A stretch of DNA of 64,000 nt, taken from the NCBI RefSeq assembly GCF_017874425.1, contig NZ_JAGGLL010000025.1, positions 1-64,000 of the forward strand, read 5' to 3'. This document shows, piece after piece, positions 36,085-45,061 of this stretch. Each line of letters opens with the position of its first letter. Within the stretch, counting starts at the first letter, position 1. A program made the translations under genes and the position numbers. The notes beneath the pieces were generated by a model that did no database searches, was not told where the DNA came from, and saw nothing but the letters and a program-made list of their open reading frames with translations. The stretch comes from Clostridium punense. GTDB taxonomy: Bacteria; Bacillota; Clostridia; Clostridiales; Clostridiaceae.

Positions 36085-36179
36085 ATTAAGAAACCAAGAT
36101 AGCTTTAATGCCTAAATTAAGTGCTAAAATTGGTTTCTTAATACATAACTTTGAAAGGAGATTTTTCTCCTTTCAAAGT
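36085..36179. repeat. Two adjacent perfect inverted repeats upstream of the purine permease
   Basis: ATTAAGAAACCAA (36085-36097) pairs with 36130-36142, with inner pairing CTTTAAT/ATTAAG. Right next to it ACTTTGAAAGGAGA (36148-36161) pairs perfectly with 36166-36179 around TTTT. They may be a terminator for the small gene at 36336-36500 plus a leader structure or a small repeat. Confidence 0.55.
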
Positions 36180-36335
36180 CATTTAACTTACAAAGCTTAT
36201 TTTATAAACCTTATCTAATTCGGAAGTGATCTTCCATTATCAGTAAGAGTTTAATCTTCACTTAATGCAAGTAGTATTATATCAAACTTTTGAAAAAAAC
36301 TCTACCTAGTTCATGGTTTTAAGGAGAATTAACCT

Positions 36336-36500
36336 CTAATATTTTATTCCCTTTATATTATTTTTTCTTTGTATTTCTTGAACTTCCTCAGGTTTTAGTC
36401 CTGTTATAGCTCCTATTTGATCCATACCTACATTTTCTCTTAATAAATTCTTAGTTACTTCTACAGCATCCTCGTGCATTCCTTTTGGCATTTTTCTCAT
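36336..36500 (-). CDS. Small protein, 54 residues, resembling the C-terminus of Rpn-type nucleases
   Basis: Too short for usual gene finders but with GGAGG eight bases before the ATG at 36500. It reads MRKMPKGMHEDAVEVTKNLL and later MDQIGAITGLKPEEVQEI. The AKNLLxxGxxxxxIxxITGLxxEEI pattern is common at the C-terminus of Rpn/PD-(D/E)XK transposase-associated nucleases, and also as stand-alone small proteins. No nuclease domain is left in the flanking 450 bp, so it is a remnant or an independent peptide. Confidence 0.55.
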   Translation of the reverse strand: MRKMPKGMHEDAVEVTKNLLRENVGMDQIGAITGLKPEEVQEIQRKNNIKGIKY

Positions 36501-36873
36501 ATAAAAAACCTCCTCTTCAAATATACTGTATAGTTCTTTATAGATGAGTTTTTAAATTTCATCTTTAAAGTTATAAAGAAAATTGAAGTAAATTCCTTTA
36601 TAATGTAAGGAATTTTAACTCAATTTCATAACTATAGTATTTGAAGAAAAGGTTTATTTATAGCTGTTAAATTATCACTACTAACTTATAATTCTTATAA
36701 AGCATCCACTATTTTCATGGTCTTTTTAATTTTTTCTAACAATTACAAAATAAAACTTTGTTTATATATAAAAACTGCTGTTAAGACAAAATGATTTAAT
36801 ATGTAAGTCATTGCTTTCTGTTTCTTTCATTAGGGTATTCAAATGAAGCTTTAATAGCTATCCTTAAAATATA

Positions 36874-36912
36874 AAGGGACTTAAAGTTAAAATTTAACCT
36901 TAAATCCCCTTG
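36874..36912 (-). terminator. Terminator of glnS
   Basis: AAGGGxCTTAAxxTTAA and TTAAxxTTAAxxCCCCTT arms, then TTTATATTTTA on the minus strand. Moderate stem with internal mismatches. Confidence 0.6.
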
Positions 36913-36950
36913 AAATAAACTACTTCATTAATTAATTTAATATTATCTTA

Positions 36951-38615
36951 TTACTTTTCTACTTTGAAAGAACTTTTTAAAGATACAATTCTATTAAACA
37001 CTGGTTTTTCTTCTGTTGTATGCTTTGTATCTACATTGAAATATCCATGTCTAAAGAATTGGAACTTATCTTGAGGTTTTGCACCTTTCATATCTGGTTC
37101 TACAAAACCTTGTAGTACTTCCATTGAGTTTGGATTAACATTTTGTAAGAAGTCCTTGCTATCATCTTGATTTTCATCTAAGATTAGCGGGTCATATAGT
37201 CTAAACTCTGCTGGGATTGCGGATTTTGCATCTACCCAGTGAATTGTACCCTTAACTTTTCTTCCAGTAAAGCCACTTCCACTCTTAGTTTCTGGGTCGT
37301 AAGTACAATGAACCTCTACTACATTTCCATTTTCATCTTTTACAAAGTCATTACACTTTATAAAGTATGCACCTTTAAGTCTAACTTCATTTCCTGGGAA
37401 CAATCTAAAATACTTCTTAGGCGGCTCTTCCATAAAGTCATCTTGTTCTATATAAACTTCTCTTGAGAAAGGCACTTGTCTTTTTCCCATGGATTCATCA
37501 TCTGGGTTATTTTCTATATCTAGCATTTCAACCCCATCTTCTGGATAGTTCGTTATAACTACCTTTAATGGTCTTAAAACTCCCATAGTTCTTGGAACCT
37601 TAGGTCCTAAGTCCTCTCTTATAAAGTATTCAAGCATTTGAGCATCTACAACGCTATCGTTTTTAGCAACACCTATTTCTCTACAGAAATTACGAATTGC
37701 TTCAGCAGTATAGCCTCTTCTTCTAAAACCAGCAATAGTTGGCATTCTTGGGTCATCCCACCCGTCAACTACCTTTGCATCTACAAGTGCTTTAAGTTTT
37801 CTCTTACTCATAACAGTGTTAGTCATGTTAAGTCTTGCAAACTCAATTTGTTGAGGCTGACCTTCCATTTCACACTCTCTAACTACCCAATCATATAGTG
37901 GTCTATGGTCTTCAAACTCTAAGGTACAAATAGAATGTGTTACATCCTCAATTGCATCCTCTAGTGGATGAGCAAAGTCATACATTGGATAAACACACCA
38001 TTTATCTCCTGTATTATGATGAGTTGCATGAGAAATACGATAAATAATTGGATCTCTCATATTGATATTTGGAGAAGACATATCAATTTTTGCTCTTAAA
38101 ACCTTCTCTCCATCTTTGAACTCACCTTTTCTCATTCTATCAAATAAGTCTAAATTCTCTTCTACTGTTCTATTTCTAAATGGACTTTCTTTTCCTGGCT
38201 CAGTTAAAGTTCCTCTATATTGCCTAATTTCCTCTGGAGTTAAGTCACAAACATAAGCTTTACCCTTTTTAATTAAAAGAAGAGCTCTATCATACATTTC
38301 TTCAAAATAATCTGAAGCAAAAAATAAATTATCCCAATCAAAGCCTAACCACTTAACGTCTTCTTTAATAGACTCTACATATTCTGTATCTTCCTTTACC
38401 GGATTTGTATCATCAAAACGAAGATTTGTTTTACCTTTAAATTCATCAGCTAACTCAAAGTTTAATACTATTGACTTTGCGTGACCGATATGTAGATAAC
38501 CATTTGGTTCTGGTGGAAAACGAGTTATAATTTCCTTATGCTTGCCACTTTGTAGGTCGTCCACCACAATTCTTTTAATAAAGTTTGACGAAGTACTAAT
38601 ATAGTTATCTGCCAT
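36951..38615 (-). CDS. glnS: Glutaminyl-tRNA synthetase
   Basis: 554 residues, typical class I GlnRS. Charges tRNA-Gln with glutamine using ATP. The HIGH-type motif is [14 protein letters not shown] (about 32-45), the ATP-site KMSKS equivalent is VMSKRKL, and the anticodon-binding beta-barrels occupy the last 200 residues. No T-box motif is visible upstream; instead repeat copy C lies 31 bp before the start. Many clostridia make Gln-tRNA by amidation; a GlnRS gives the direct route. Confidence 0.97.
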   Translation of the reverse strand: MADNYISTSSNFIKRIVVDDLQSGKHKEIITRFPPEPNGYLHIGHAKSIVLNFELADEFKGKTNLRFDDTNPVKEDTEYVESIKEDVKWLGFDWDNLFFASDYFEEMYDRALLLIKKGKAYVCDLTPEEIRQYRGTLTEPGKESPFRNRTVEENLDLFDRMRKGEFKDGEKVLRAKIDMSSPNINMRDPIIYRISHATHHNTGDKWCVYPMYDFAHPLEDAIEDVTHSICTLEFEDHRPLYDWVVRECEMEGQPQQIEFARLNMTNTVMSKRKLKALVDAKVVDGWDDPRMPTIAGFRRRGYTAEAIRNFCREIGVAKNDSVVDAQMLEYFIREDLGPKVPRTMGVLRPLKVVITNYPEDGVEMLDIENNPDDESMGKRQVPFSREVYIEQDDFMEEPPKKYFRLFPGNEVRLKGAYFIKCNDFVKDENGNVVEVHCTYDPETKSGSGFTGRKVKGTIHWVDAKSAIPAEFRLYDPLILDENQDDSKDFLQNVNPNSMEVLQGFVEPDMKGAKPQDKFQFFRHGYFNVDTKHTTEEKPVFNRIVSLKSSFKVEK

Positions 38616-38646
38616 TTAATTCACTTCCTTTTTTATTATTCTATTT

Positions 38647-38806
38647 AGTCATCTTCAAAAAATAAATAAGTCAATCTGCTCGTCTATTTTGTGCTATACT
38701 GCGTCAACAGAACCCATAGATAGCCCCACTATATGCGGAACCTGTTTCCTTGTCTATAACAAAACAACCTTCACATCTTTAACTTATTATTTATTTTCAG
38801 ATGCCT
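38647..38806 (-). repeat. Dispersed repeat family 1, copy C (160 bp, reverse orientation)
   Basis: Same core (GGTTCCGC, GGGTTCTGTTGACGCAG on the minus strand) and ends (AGTCATCTTCAAAAAATAAA at left, TTTTCAGATGCCT at right). One terminal base differs (AGTCAT for AGGCAT). It lies in the glnS upstream region. Confidence 0.85.
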
Positions 38807-38930
38807 TATAGCTAAACAAGCTCCTACCTATATATCTCTTAGTTAAAAAAGTTTATCCATTTTAGGAAAAACTGAGATATTTACAGTAAATTTATCTTAC
38901 CTATCTCTTTTGGAGAAATCTGAGTTAAGA

Positions 38931-38995
38931 CTTAACATATATATGAGTCCTACTCCATTTCCCCTAACACTCATACATAAACTTAAATATACCAC
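38931..38995. repeat. Small hairpin repeat, copy 1
   Basis: CTTAACATATATATGAGTCC, then TACTCCATTTCCCCTA, then a return arm ACACTCATACATA. It resembles 42505-42552 in both arm and loop. Degenerate; AT-rich sequence may inflate the likeness. Confidence 0.35.
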
Positions 38996-39045
38996 AAAAG
39001 GTTAATTTATGCTATTCCTTAGCAAGGTAATATTCATATATTTTG

Positions 39046-39072
39046 AAAAACCCTAGGGTTTTATCCCTAGGG
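39046..39072 (-). terminator. Terminator of the cold-shock gene
   Basis: CCCTAGGG twice with a 6-base spacer; each is self-complementary and they pair with one another. Followed on the minus strand by TTTTTC. Confidence 0.85.
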
Positions 39073-39106
39073 TAATGCTCATTTATATTATGCATTTTCA
39101 AATAAC

Positions 39107-39310
39107 TTACATTTTTTGAACATTGATAGCTTGAAGTCCTTTTTCACCTTCTACTACATCGAAAGTTACTTCTTCACCCTCATGTAAGTCCTTATCATGA
39201 GTTTTTTCTTTAACTTGAGAATGATGAACAAATACATCGTTTCCATTGTTACCTGATATAAATCCATATCCTTTTTCATTATCAAACCACTTTATTATTC
39301 CTGTTTGCAT
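39107..39310 (-). CDS. Cold-shock domain nucleic-acid-binding protein
   Basis: 67 residues, a single cold-shock domain with RNP1-like KGYGFISG and RNP2-like VFVHHS. Binds single-stranded RNA/DNA and acts as an RNA chaperone. Its usual name CspA is unrelated to the germination proteases called Csp in the first 13 kb. Own terminator; a leader of about 100 bp upstream is AT-rich. Confidence 0.96.
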   Translation of the reverse strand: MQTGIIKWFDNEKGYGFISGNNGNDVFVHHSQVKEKTHDKDLHEGEEVTFDVVEGEKGLQAINVQKM

Positions 39311-39430
39311 ATCTAATACCTCTCTTTTCGTGAATAAATCATAATCATCACTAACTCTATCGGTATTATTATTTACATAATGATATGGATTTAATACAAC
39401 ATATAATCAATATTTTCCCTGTATAAATAG

Positions 39431-39531
39431 TTAAATAATGAACAAGTCATTTTGTTTAACAGCTTTACAAATAGCCCTAGACTGCCACTTACGGAACATT
39501 TCAGGCTTGAAACTTTAAAAGTATTATTAAG
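39431..39531. repeat. Dispersed repeat family 2, copy 2
   Basis: TTAAATAATGAACAAGTCAT, then GACTGCCACTT and a GTATTATTAAG end, in the same order as 24228-24360. The pairing arms are more decayed here. Confidence 0.55.
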
Positions 39532-39550
39532 GCTAACTGAAAAATATACT

Positions 39551-40612
39551 CTAAAATATCATTTTTTTTACGTATAGTTCCTTGTGTTCCTTTAAATCTA
39601 AAAATTCTCCGTTAACAAGTAACAACGGTCTTGCAATATCATTTATATCAATCTTTACTATCTTACATATCTCTCCCGAATTCAACAACACCCTTTCTCC
39701 CATATAATAGTTTGAAATATGATTTAAAAATATATTGCAATATTCATAATCTAACTTCCCCATACTATCTTTGCGTATTATTTCTAATGCTTCAAATGGA
39801 GCTTTTCTTTGTTGATATACTCTATCTGAATTTACTGCGTCAAATACGTCAGCTATTGCTATAATTTTACTAAATATATGTATATTTTCCCCTTTCAACC
39901 CTAATGGATATCCAGAGCCATCCTCTCTTTCATGATGAGTAAGGACAGCATATCCTACAGCTTTATTTAGAAATGGTATTTCTTTAATGTAGTTATACCC
40001 TATAACCGGGTGAGACCTCATGATATTAAATTCCTTTGTTGTTAATGTCCCCGGTTTATCTAAAATTTTTTTATCTATTTTAGTTTTTCCAAAGTCGTGC
40101 AAAATTGCAGAGTATAATAGTAAATTTATTTCATTATCACTAAGTCCTATCCACTTTCCAAGAATAGAGCTTAATGCAGACACATTAACACAGTGTCTAT
40201 ATATAGTATCGTTTCCACTACCATGTAAAACTATATTTTTCACAACTGAACTAACGGACTCTAATTCAAATTGTATTTTTCTAGCAAATTTCTTAACTTC
40301 CTCTATATCCGATACTTTTAGATTTTCCATGCCAATAAAAATTTGTTCTGCATCAAAAGATAGTTCATTGAATATTTTATCTACCTCTTGTATATTTTTT
40401 ACTTGCTTAACCTCATCGTCACTATAGGTATCTTCTTCAGAGTAAACCTCAACCTCATTGATAAAGTAACTATCCTCTAATCTTCTAATTGCTGCTTCTG
40501 TAATCGTCACACCCTTACTTATTAGCACTTGACCATTACCCCTTACATCTTCTGCTAGTCTCATTCCAACTTCAAGCTTATTAACAGACATATTTTTTTT
40601 ATTAACCATCAT
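39551..40612 (-). CDS. HD-GYP domain protein, probable cyclic-di-GMP phosphodiesterase
   Basis: 353 residues. The C-terminal half has the HD-GYP hallmarks: HCVNVSALS, the HD pair in LHDFGKTKID, HPVIGYNYIKE and HHEREDGSGYPLGL (GYP). The N-terminal 120 residues (LEVGMRLAEDVRGNGQVLISKG) are the common DUF3391-like preface rather than a receiver. It probably hydrolyses c-di-GMP in the cytosol. It lies next to a chemotaxis receptor gene, which fits a motility/sessility link. Confidence 0.9.
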   Translation of the reverse strand: MMVNKKNMSVNKLEVGMRLAEDVRGNGQVLISKGVTITEAAIRRLEDSYFINEVEVYSEEDTYSDDEVKQVKNIQEVDKIFNELSFDAEQIFIGMENLKVSDIEEVKKFARKIQFELESVSSVVKNIVLHGSGNDTIYRHCVNVSALSSILGKWIGLSDNEINLLLYSAILHDFGKTKIDKKILDKPGTLTTKEFNIMRSHPVIGYNYIKEIPFLNKAVGYAVLTHHEREDGSGYPLGLKGENIHIFSKIIAIADVFDAVNSDRVYQQRKAPFEALEIIRKDSMGKLDYEYCNIFLNHISNYYMGERVLLNSGEICKIVKIDINDIARPLLLVNGEFLDLKEHKELYVKKMIF

Positions 40613-40867
40613 ATACCCAACCCCTAATAATTACATAAAATATTTTAAACTTAATATATAAAAAATCTAAAGAATATTATTTGTATATTCGCCAAAACTC
40701 GCCTTTATCCTTCAAGAATTACAATGATTCTCGTAGTATCTTCACCAAATTTATTTTTATTAAGTTTAGTTCAAAGTACTATTATAAAGTTATGTATTTG
40801 TTCACTTTATCTTACTCAAAATCTTTTACTTAAAAATTTGTCACTTTAGTGGCATCATTCATAAAAT

Positions 40868-40903
40868 AAAGAGCTATCTAACCTTTATTTTTGATAGCTC
40901 TTT
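40868..40903 (-). terminator. Terminator of the chemotaxis receptor gene
   Basis: AAAGAGCTATC and GATAGCTCTTT arms with a T-rich minus-strand tail. Confidence 0.8.
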
Positions 40904-40913
40904 TAAATAACAT

Positions 40914-42386
40914 CTATGAACTTGTAGCTATATTATTTAATGATTCACTTAATTTTCTTATATCCTCAATGGCTTTGCTTATTTCACCTATTCTGCTACT
41001 TTGATCCTCTATAGAAGTCAATATATTCTCAGTGGTTGCTGCATGCTCTTCTGAAATTGCTGAAATTCCCTCAATATTTTCTCTAACCTGCATAAATGTG
41101 TTAAACACATTTCCTATCATTTCATTCTCATTATTTATATTGCTATTAATGTGCTCAAAAGAAGTGCTTAGCTTACTGAAGTTCTCTCTCATAGTATCGG
41201 AAATAGCCTTTCCCTGCTCTACTGCTAAATCTCCTTCATGAATTTCTTTTAAAGCATTACTTGTCTTAATTTTAATACTGTCAATTATATTGTGAATGTC
41301 CCTGGTAATATTCTTACTTTCATCTGCTAAATTTCTTACTTCATTAGCAACTACAGCAAAGCCTCTTCCTGCTTCTCCTGCTCTTGCAGCCTCTATATTA
41401 GCATTTAATGCAAGAAGATTAGTTTGGTCTGAAATAGCTTCTATTCCTTGAAGGAAACCATTTATATTTTCCATGGCTTTTTCTAGTTCTGTCACAGTAA
41501 TTACTGTGGCTTTTACAGAATCATTAATTGTTATAATTTGATTGCTTATGGTTTCTATATCTTTTTCACTAATGTTCACTAAATCCATAGCTGACTCTGA
41601 GGTGTTTTCTATTTTTTTAGAAGCTCCTTCTATATCTCCCATAGTATAACTAGCATTTCCTACCATTAATGCTACATTTGATATGTTATGTGCTTCTTCT
41701 TCCACACCCTTTGTTATTTCTTCCACAGATCTAGTTACTAAATCACTCTTTTCATTTATTTCATTTATATTATTATTTAGCTCCACTATATTATTATTTA
41801 ACTGCTTTGCATTGCTATCAATCTTTTCCATAGTTACCCTTAATTTGTCTAAGTAATTTTTTGATTTACTACTTTCTTCCAAGGCACTTGCAATAAACTG
41901 ACCTCCCCATTTTATGAGTAGATATAAAACAAATAAACTACAGTTAACTGCCACATATTTAGTGGCAAAATCTTGAAACCCAATAGATCCATAGGTTTGC
42001 TGTGGAAAAACTATGGCACCTCCAACTAAAAACAAATTTAGTACGGATCCATAGGTTATAAGAATTTTTTTGTTAAAGTAAAGTGCTGCAAGACAAGCTC
42101 CAGCCAAATATGTAACATAGAAATGACTTACATCTCCTTTTATAAAAGATGTAACGTACGCTGCAATAAATGGAGCTATACTCATTAAAGCACCCTTTAA
42201 GTTTCCGTTAATTTTTATAAAATAAACTATCACCACAAATAAAGAAGCAGCACCTGTACAAAAGAATATCTGCTTACCATACTGTAAGTCTCCTGTGGCA
42301 AAAGCTTGTCCCGATAATAATAAAGATATAGCAACTACAATTACTAAATCAAGCTTCTGTACCCTTTTTAAGTTATATAGTTCCAC
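40914..42386 (-). CDS. Methyl-accepting chemotaxis protein with N-terminal multi-TM region
   Basis: 490 residues. The first 170 hold about six hydrophobic helices ([48 protein letters not shown]) rather than the usual two helices around a ligand domain. The rest is a long coiled coil with the signalling hairpin tip [21 protein letters not shown]. It relays a membrane signal to CheA. The start is a GTG at 42386 with GGGGGTC upstream. No ligand can be named; a membrane-embedded signal such as redox or lipid state is possible. Confidence 0.92.
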   Translation of the reverse strand: MELYNLKRVQKLDLVIVVAISLLLSGQAFATGDLQYGKQIFFCTGAASLFVVIVYFIKINGNLKGALMSIAPFIAAYVTSFIKGDVSHFYVTYLAGACLAALYFNKKILITYGSVLNLFLVGGAIVFPQQTYGSIGFQDFATKYVAVNCSLFVLYLLIKWGGQFIASALEESSKSKNYLDKLRVTMEKIDSNAKQLNNNIVELNNNINEINEKSDLVTRSVEEITKGVEEEAHNISNVALMVGNASYTMGDIEGASKKIENTSESAMDLVNISEKDIETISNQIITINDSVKATVITVTELEKAMENINGFLQGIEAISDQTNLLALNANIEAARAGEAGRGFAVVANEVRNLADESKNITRDIHNIIDSIKIKTSNALKEIHEGDLAVEQGKAISDTMRENFSKLSTSFEHINSNINNENEMIGNVFNTFMQVRENIEGISAISEEHAATTENILTSIEDQSSRIGEISKAIEDIRKLSESLNNIATSS

Positions 42387-42504
42387 GATTTGACCCCCTT
42401 GTTAATTGAGTTTTTATTTTAAGTTTAATTTATTTATTAAGAATGAAAGTTAAATGATGAGCTAGTTCATTTAAACATATGGAATTAGAAACAAAGCTTA
42501 ACTT

Positions 42505-42552
42505 ATACATGAGCCCTAACCCCATTCCCATAAGAATTTATGAGAGTAAAAT
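42505..42552. repeat. Small hairpin repeat, copy 2
   Basis: CTTAACTTATACATGAGCCC, TAACCCCATTCCCATA, then TTTATGAGAGT; resembles 38931-38995. A fragment of repeat family 2 (TTAAATGATGAGCTAGTTCA) lies beside it at about 42450. The gap 42387-42721 has no gene. Confidence 0.35.
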
Positions 42553-42721
42553 TCATCATTAATAGGTTAAATTCCATTATGAAACCTGCTCTATGTAATA
42601 CAGCCTTATTATAATATAAAATTTCTCAAAATTCTCGTAATATTAACATATTATAACAGAAACATTAGAAAATTTAACCTGTTTCCTTAAAATTTAAATG
42701 AAATTATTATAAACATTAAAA

Positions 42722-42768
42722 AAGAGAGTGTCATAAGATTACTTTTTCAAGTACTTTTATGACATTCC
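42722..42768 (-). terminator. Terminator located beyond repeat copy D
   Basis: TGTCATAA and TTATGACA arms with an AAGTACTT inner element, then CTCTCTTTTTTAA on the minus strand. With repeat D lying between, the transcript of the FAD/Rieske gene probably includes the repeat. Confidence 0.7.
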
Positions 42769-42869
42769 CTTCTTTTAGCAATTACTTAGTGAAAACCTAA
42801 ATTCAATTATTGAAATGATTCTTTATAAAACCTAATGTTGTAGTTCAATTCTAATACTTTCTCATATTT

Positions 42870-43046
42870 AGGCATCTGAAAATAAATAACAAGTCCAAGA
42901 TGTGAAGTATATTTTGTGTTCACAAGCAAGCTTGTGCAGACAAGAAAACAGGTTCCGCAGATAGTGGGGTTATCTAAGGGTTCTGTTGACGCAGTATAGC
43001 ACAAAATAGACGAGCAGATTGACTTATTTATTTTTTGAAGATGCCT
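42870..43046 (+). repeat. Dispersed repeat family 1, copy D (177-bp long form)
   Basis: Almost identical to copy A, including the CACAAGCAAGCTTGTG hairpin. It starts 9 bp after the stop codon of the FAD/Rieske gene (43056) and lies before that gene's terminator. Confidence 0.88.
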
Positions 43047-43055
43047 TAATTTAAA

Positions 43056-44567
43056 CTACAGCTGAATGAGCTTTATAGGCTCTGTAGTTGGTGCTTCAAT
43101 AATTTCTCCTCTGATTGTATATCTGGAACCGTGACAAGGGCAATCCCAGCTCTTTTCAGCATCATTAAAATGAAGCTCACAGCCTAAATGCTTACAAACA
43201 ATATCCACTATATACACTCTTCCCTCTTCATCTTTATAAGCTCCCACTTTTTCTCCTTTATAGATTATGTGAGTACCTTCACCAAGCTTTAAGTCTTCAA
43301 GAGTTTTTGTTGTATTATTGAGTCTTGCAGCTATTATATTTTTAGTAGCTTCCTTTACATTTCCTCCAAGTTCCATTATGGATGGAGCTAGTTCAAATCT
43401 TCTAGCAGAGAAAATGTCCCTATGTTCATTTATTTTTCCCATGATTTCATCTGTAATTATCATCGCTGCCACCATTGAACTGCTCATTCCCCACTTTTTA
43501 AAGCCTGTGGCTACATATAAGCCTTCTGTACTCTTACCATATTGACCAATGTAAGGAATATCATCTAGTGGCATCATATCTTGTGCACTCCATTTAAAAT
43601 GAAGATCAAATTTTCCATCATAAATTACTTTTGCATACTCAAACAAGTTATTATAGCATTCTTGAGTATCTTCCTTTTCTCCTGTTCTATGACCCTCTCC
43701 TCCAAGAATTATGTACTGGTTCCCATTAGCTTCTTGTGTTCTAAAGGACCTTGCAGGGTTTTCATAGCTTTTGTACATACCATCAAGGGGAAAATCCGGT
43801 GCTGTTATTCCTAGTGCATAAGAGCGTTCTGCATGCATCTTAGCGAAATATAGTCCATATCTATCAAAAATAGGGAAATGAGTGGCAACCACTACATTAC
43901 TAGCGTAAACTGTTCCTTCTTTAGTGATTACTTTATATCCTTTATCTTCATTTTCTAAATCTACTACCCTTGAGTTCTCAAAAATATGACAATCTCCCCC
44001 CTCAATTTTCTCAGCTAGGGCTAATAAATACTTCCTAGGATGAAATTGTGCTTGATTATCAAAGCATACTCCTCCTTTAATATCAAAAGGAAGAGAAGAT
44101 TCTTCAATAAATCTAGCTGGAAGTCCAAGGCTTCTTGCTACTCTCACTTCCTCATGAAGCATAGGAAGATTTTCTTCAAGTAAAGTATATATTACATTAA
44201 TCTGCTCCTTAAAATCACAATCTATTTTATTTTCCTCTATAATTTCCCTAATCTTCTGTATAGCTTTTTCATTAGCAAGTCCATATTGAGCAGCACTATC
44301 TTTTCCATAGTTCTCTGTGATTTTAGTGTAGAAAACATCGTGTAGAGATGTAATCTTGGCAGTGGTGTTAGCAGTATTTCCCTCGCAAATTCTATTAGAT
44401 TCTAATAAGGTCACTCTTAACCCTGCCTTTTTTAAAAGATAAGCTGTGGTTATTCCAACAATTCCTGCACCAATAACTGCCACATCAGTTTTAAGTTCTC
44501 CCCTAAAGGTTTCATAATTTGTAATTGGTGTAGTTTCAAGCCATAAAGATCTATTAAAATTTCGCAT
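43056..44567 (-). CDS. FAD-dependent oxidoreductase with C-terminal Rieske [2Fe-2S] domain
   Basis: 503 residues. A DAO-type flavin domain starts with VAVIGAGIVGITTAYLLKKAG (dinucleotide-binding). The C-terminal 85 residues are a Rieske domain with cluster ligands CKH and CPCH (C-x-H and C-x2-H). The fusion is a known family, as in Bacillus YhfW. The substrate is unknown; amine or amino-acid-like oxidation with electron transfer to the Rieske cluster is likely. No signal peptide. Presence of a Rieske centre in an anaerobe's cytosol is notable but not unique. Confidence 0.92.
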   Translation of the reverse strand: MRNFNRSLWLETTPITNYETFRGELKTDVAVIGAGIVGITTAYLLKKAGLRVTLLESNRICEGNTANTTAKITSLHDVFYTKITENYGKDSAAQYGLANEKAIQKIREIIEENKIDCDFKEQINVIYTLLEENLPMLHEEVRVARSLGLPARFIEESSLPFDIKGGVCFDNQAQFHPRKYLLALAEKIEGGDCHIFENSRVVDLENEDKGYKVITKEGTVYASNVVVATHFPIFDRYGLYFAKMHAERSYALGITAPDFPLDGMYKSYENPARSFRTQEANGNQYIILGGEGHRTGEKEDTQECYNNLFEYAKVIYDGKFDLHFKWSAQDMMPLDDIPYIGQYGKSTEGLYVATGFKKWGMSSSMVAAMIITDEIMGKINEHRDIFSARRFELAPSIMELGGNVKEATKNIIAARLNNTTKTLEDLKLGEGTHIIYKGEKVGAYKDEEGRVYIVDIVCKHLGCELHFNDAEKSWDCPCHGSRYTIRGEIIEAPTTEPIKLIQL

Positions 44568-44753
44568 AGAAAAAATCTCCTTTATAAAAACATTATTACA
44601 TGTATTATTTATAAAGGAGATTCTAATTATTCATCTACCCTGGTGATAATTCTCAAAAATTAGTTTAATATTCAAGAAGTGTTAATTATAACTCTATCCA
44701 ACTTAATACAACTATACTATAATTATACTAATAAATTTTTACAAGGAGGATTT

Positions 44754-44936
44754 ATGAGGGATTATATATATGCAGTAATTTGTTCGATTATAACTATTCT
44801 TATTGGAGTTAGTATACTATCATTAGTTTACGATAGTGGACAAACTATGAATATTATTCATGCTATCTTATACTTAAGTGGAGTCATTACTTTTTGGTCT
44901 TACTTAATGTATAAAAGGATAAACAAAAGAAATTGA
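44754..44936 (+). CDS. Small membrane protein, 60 residues
   Basis: Two transmembrane helices (IYAVICSIITILIGVSILSLVY and IIHAILYLSGVITFWSYLMY) and a basic end (KRINKRN). The start is the ATG at 44754 with an ideal AAGGAGGA site; the longer frame from 44679 has none. Function unknown. A bidirectional terminator follows. Confidence 0.75.
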   Translation: MRDYIYAVICSIITILIGVSILSLVYDSGQTMNIIHAILYLSGVITFWSYLMYKRINKRN

Positions 44937-45012
44937 TAGTATTTATTTGTATTTATAGAGTTAACTAAGAAACTTCTTATTTATTGGGCAGTAATAACAA
45001 AAATGCTTATAA

Positions 45013-45053
45013 AAATCACTGGCTTTAGAAACCAATTTCAAAGCCAGTGATTT
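45013..45053. terminator. Bidirectional terminator
   Basis: AAATCACTGGCTTT and AAAGCCAGTGATTT arms with T-runs on both strands, between the 60-residue gene and the TtcA-like gene. Confidence 0.9.
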
Positions 45054-45061
45054 TTTATCCT

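Noticed and set aside
35969-36335. Purine riboswitch ahead of the NCS2 permease
   Set aside because: The core conserved purine-aptamer elements could not be found on the minus strand despite the suggestive gene context.
38616-39106. T-box leader for glnS
   Set aside because: No T-box consensus on the minus strand; the region is taken by repeat copy C and the cold-shock gene terminator.
39107-39310. Cold-shock protein as part of the germination system because of the shared name Csp
   Set aside because: It is a 67-residue cold-shock-domain protein, unrelated to the S8 proteases.
42807-43004. 65-residue ORF on the minus strand
   Set aside because: It runs through repeat copy D, lacks a ribosome binding site and has a low-complexity, non-conserved translation.
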